Source: Candidatus Aminicenantota bacterium (GTDB lineage Bacteria; Acidobacteriota; Aminicenantia; Aminicenantales; Saccharicenantaceae). Taken from it: a stretch of DNA of 6,353 bases. The stretch is taken from contig JAPKZE010000190.1 in NCBI GenBank assembly GCA_026393955.1, positions 1 through 6,353 on the forward strand, given 5' to 3'. A program made the translations under genes and the position numbers. Positions 5,990 through 6,353 of the stretch are shown one piece after another. The notes beneath the pieces are model-generated. The model did not search any database and was not told where the DNA came from. It saw nothing but the letters and a program-made list of their open reading frames with translations. How positions within the stretch are numbered: the stretch's first letter is position 1; each line of letters starts with the position of its first letter.

Positions 5990-6353
5990 GCCCAGGAAGT
6001 CCCAGGCGATGCCGACGCGCTTCAAGGCGTAGGCCACTTCCAGGGTGTGATCGCCGTAGGCGGTCATCCAGTGGAAGCCCGGCATGCGCCGGGCCAGGGT
6101 CCGGTCGTCGCACTTGAAGCGGACGTCGATCTGGGAGCGGCAGATGGGCAGGAATGGGGCCTCGACGATCTCGCCGCGCAGGCCGAGCCAGCGCTTGGAG
6201 GCGAAGTCCGGGGCGAAATTGGTCACGACCTGGCCCTTGCGCATCTCGACCTTGGGGGCGGCCCCGTAATCCGATTCGAAATGGGTCAGGATGCGGGCCG
6301 GCTCGGCCGCCCGGCCGTCCAGCTTCCGCGGCGCCGTGCAATGGGCCAGCGTG
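5987..6353 (-). CDS. L-fucose/L-arabinose isomerase-family protein, C-terminal part (5'-partial)
   Basis: The frame is open from the right edge (first full codon 6352-6350) to TAG at 5989-5987, giving 121 residues; the N-terminal part lies outside the window. Visible blocks are TLAHCTAPRK (1-10), ILTHFESDYGAAPKV near residue 21, CRSQIDVRF near 72, and a terminal segment PGFHWMTAYGDHTLEVAYALKRVGIAWDFLG. The AHCT and HFES motifs, the CR-Q motif and the final His followed by YGD and a helix ending in GI match the C-terminal domain of fucose isomerase-like proteins, in which a histidine near the end helps bind the catalytic divalent metal. Such enzymes interconvert aldoses and ketoses in the cytoplasm, but many relatives have no assigned sugar. 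It is upstream of the GH2 gene on the same strand and probably co-transcribed with it. Confidence 0.72.
   Translation of the reverse strand, partial: TLAHCTAPRKLDGRAAEPARILTHFESDYGAAPKVEMRKGQVVTNFAPDFASKRWLGLRGEIVEAPFLPICRSQIDVRFKCDDRTLARRMPGFHWMTAYGDHTLEVAYALKRVGIAWDFLG

Noticed and set aside
5964..6341. Minus-strand 125-codon frame overlapping the isomerase end
   Set aside because: The neighbouring frame ending at 5987 carries the conserved isomerase motifs; this one is its Arg/Gly/Pro-rich shadow.
1..6353. CRISPR array, tRNA, rRNA, transposase or phage genes
   Set aside because: No regularly spaced repeats, cloverleaf-like segments, conserved rRNA sequence or mobile-element protein motifs were seen on either strand.

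Overview
The window is GC-rich, roughly two thirds G+C by eye, and densely coding. It holds two convergent blocks and no RNA genes. A signal-peptide-bearing glycosidase and an anaerobe-type glycerol-3-phosphate (G3P) oxidation cluster suggest a heterotrophic, probably anaerobic or facultative bacterium with high genomic GC. Ca. Aminicenantes or Acidobacteriota-like lineages would fit, but nothing in the window fixes the taxonomy.

Left block, plus strand, 1-2851: three tightly packed genes. The first is the C-terminal four fifths of a GlpA-type FAD oxidoreductase with a fused BFD-like [2Fe-2S] domain (its start lies off the left edge). The second is a pyridine-nucleotide-linked FAD oxidoreductase (1183-2430). 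The third is a small four-cysteine DUF1667-family protein (2423-2851) that overlaps the second by 8 bp. The likely job of the set is to oxidise G3P, or a related 2-hydroxy substrate, and pass electrons through Fe-S centres and a second flavin to NAD(P) or another carrier. The third protein carries an unusual C-terminal tail encoded by an imperfect tandem repeat.

Middle, 2852-2929: a short gap between convergent stop codons. It contains a long imperfect hairpin and is locally richer in A+T than the genes around it.

Right block, minus strand, 6352 down to 2930: the C-terminal end of an L-fucose/L-arabinose isomerase-family protein (its start lies off the right edge), followed after 81 bp by a secreted GH2 glycoside hydrolase of LacZ-like five-domain layout (2930-5905). 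The 81 bp gap is largely filled by a compact palindromic, REP-like repeat that begins inside the isomerase stop codon. The pair looks like part of a sugar-utilisation locus: the GH2 enzyme releases a sugar outside the cytoplasm and the isomerase converts an aldose to a ketose inside. The GH2 catalytic glutamates are present, but several residues used by LacZ to bind galactose and metal are not, so the substrate is open.

No clearly new system is visible. The best leads are the DUF1667 protein as a detached molybdoenzyme-type Fe-S domain, the divergent GH2 active site, and the two structured intergenic elements.
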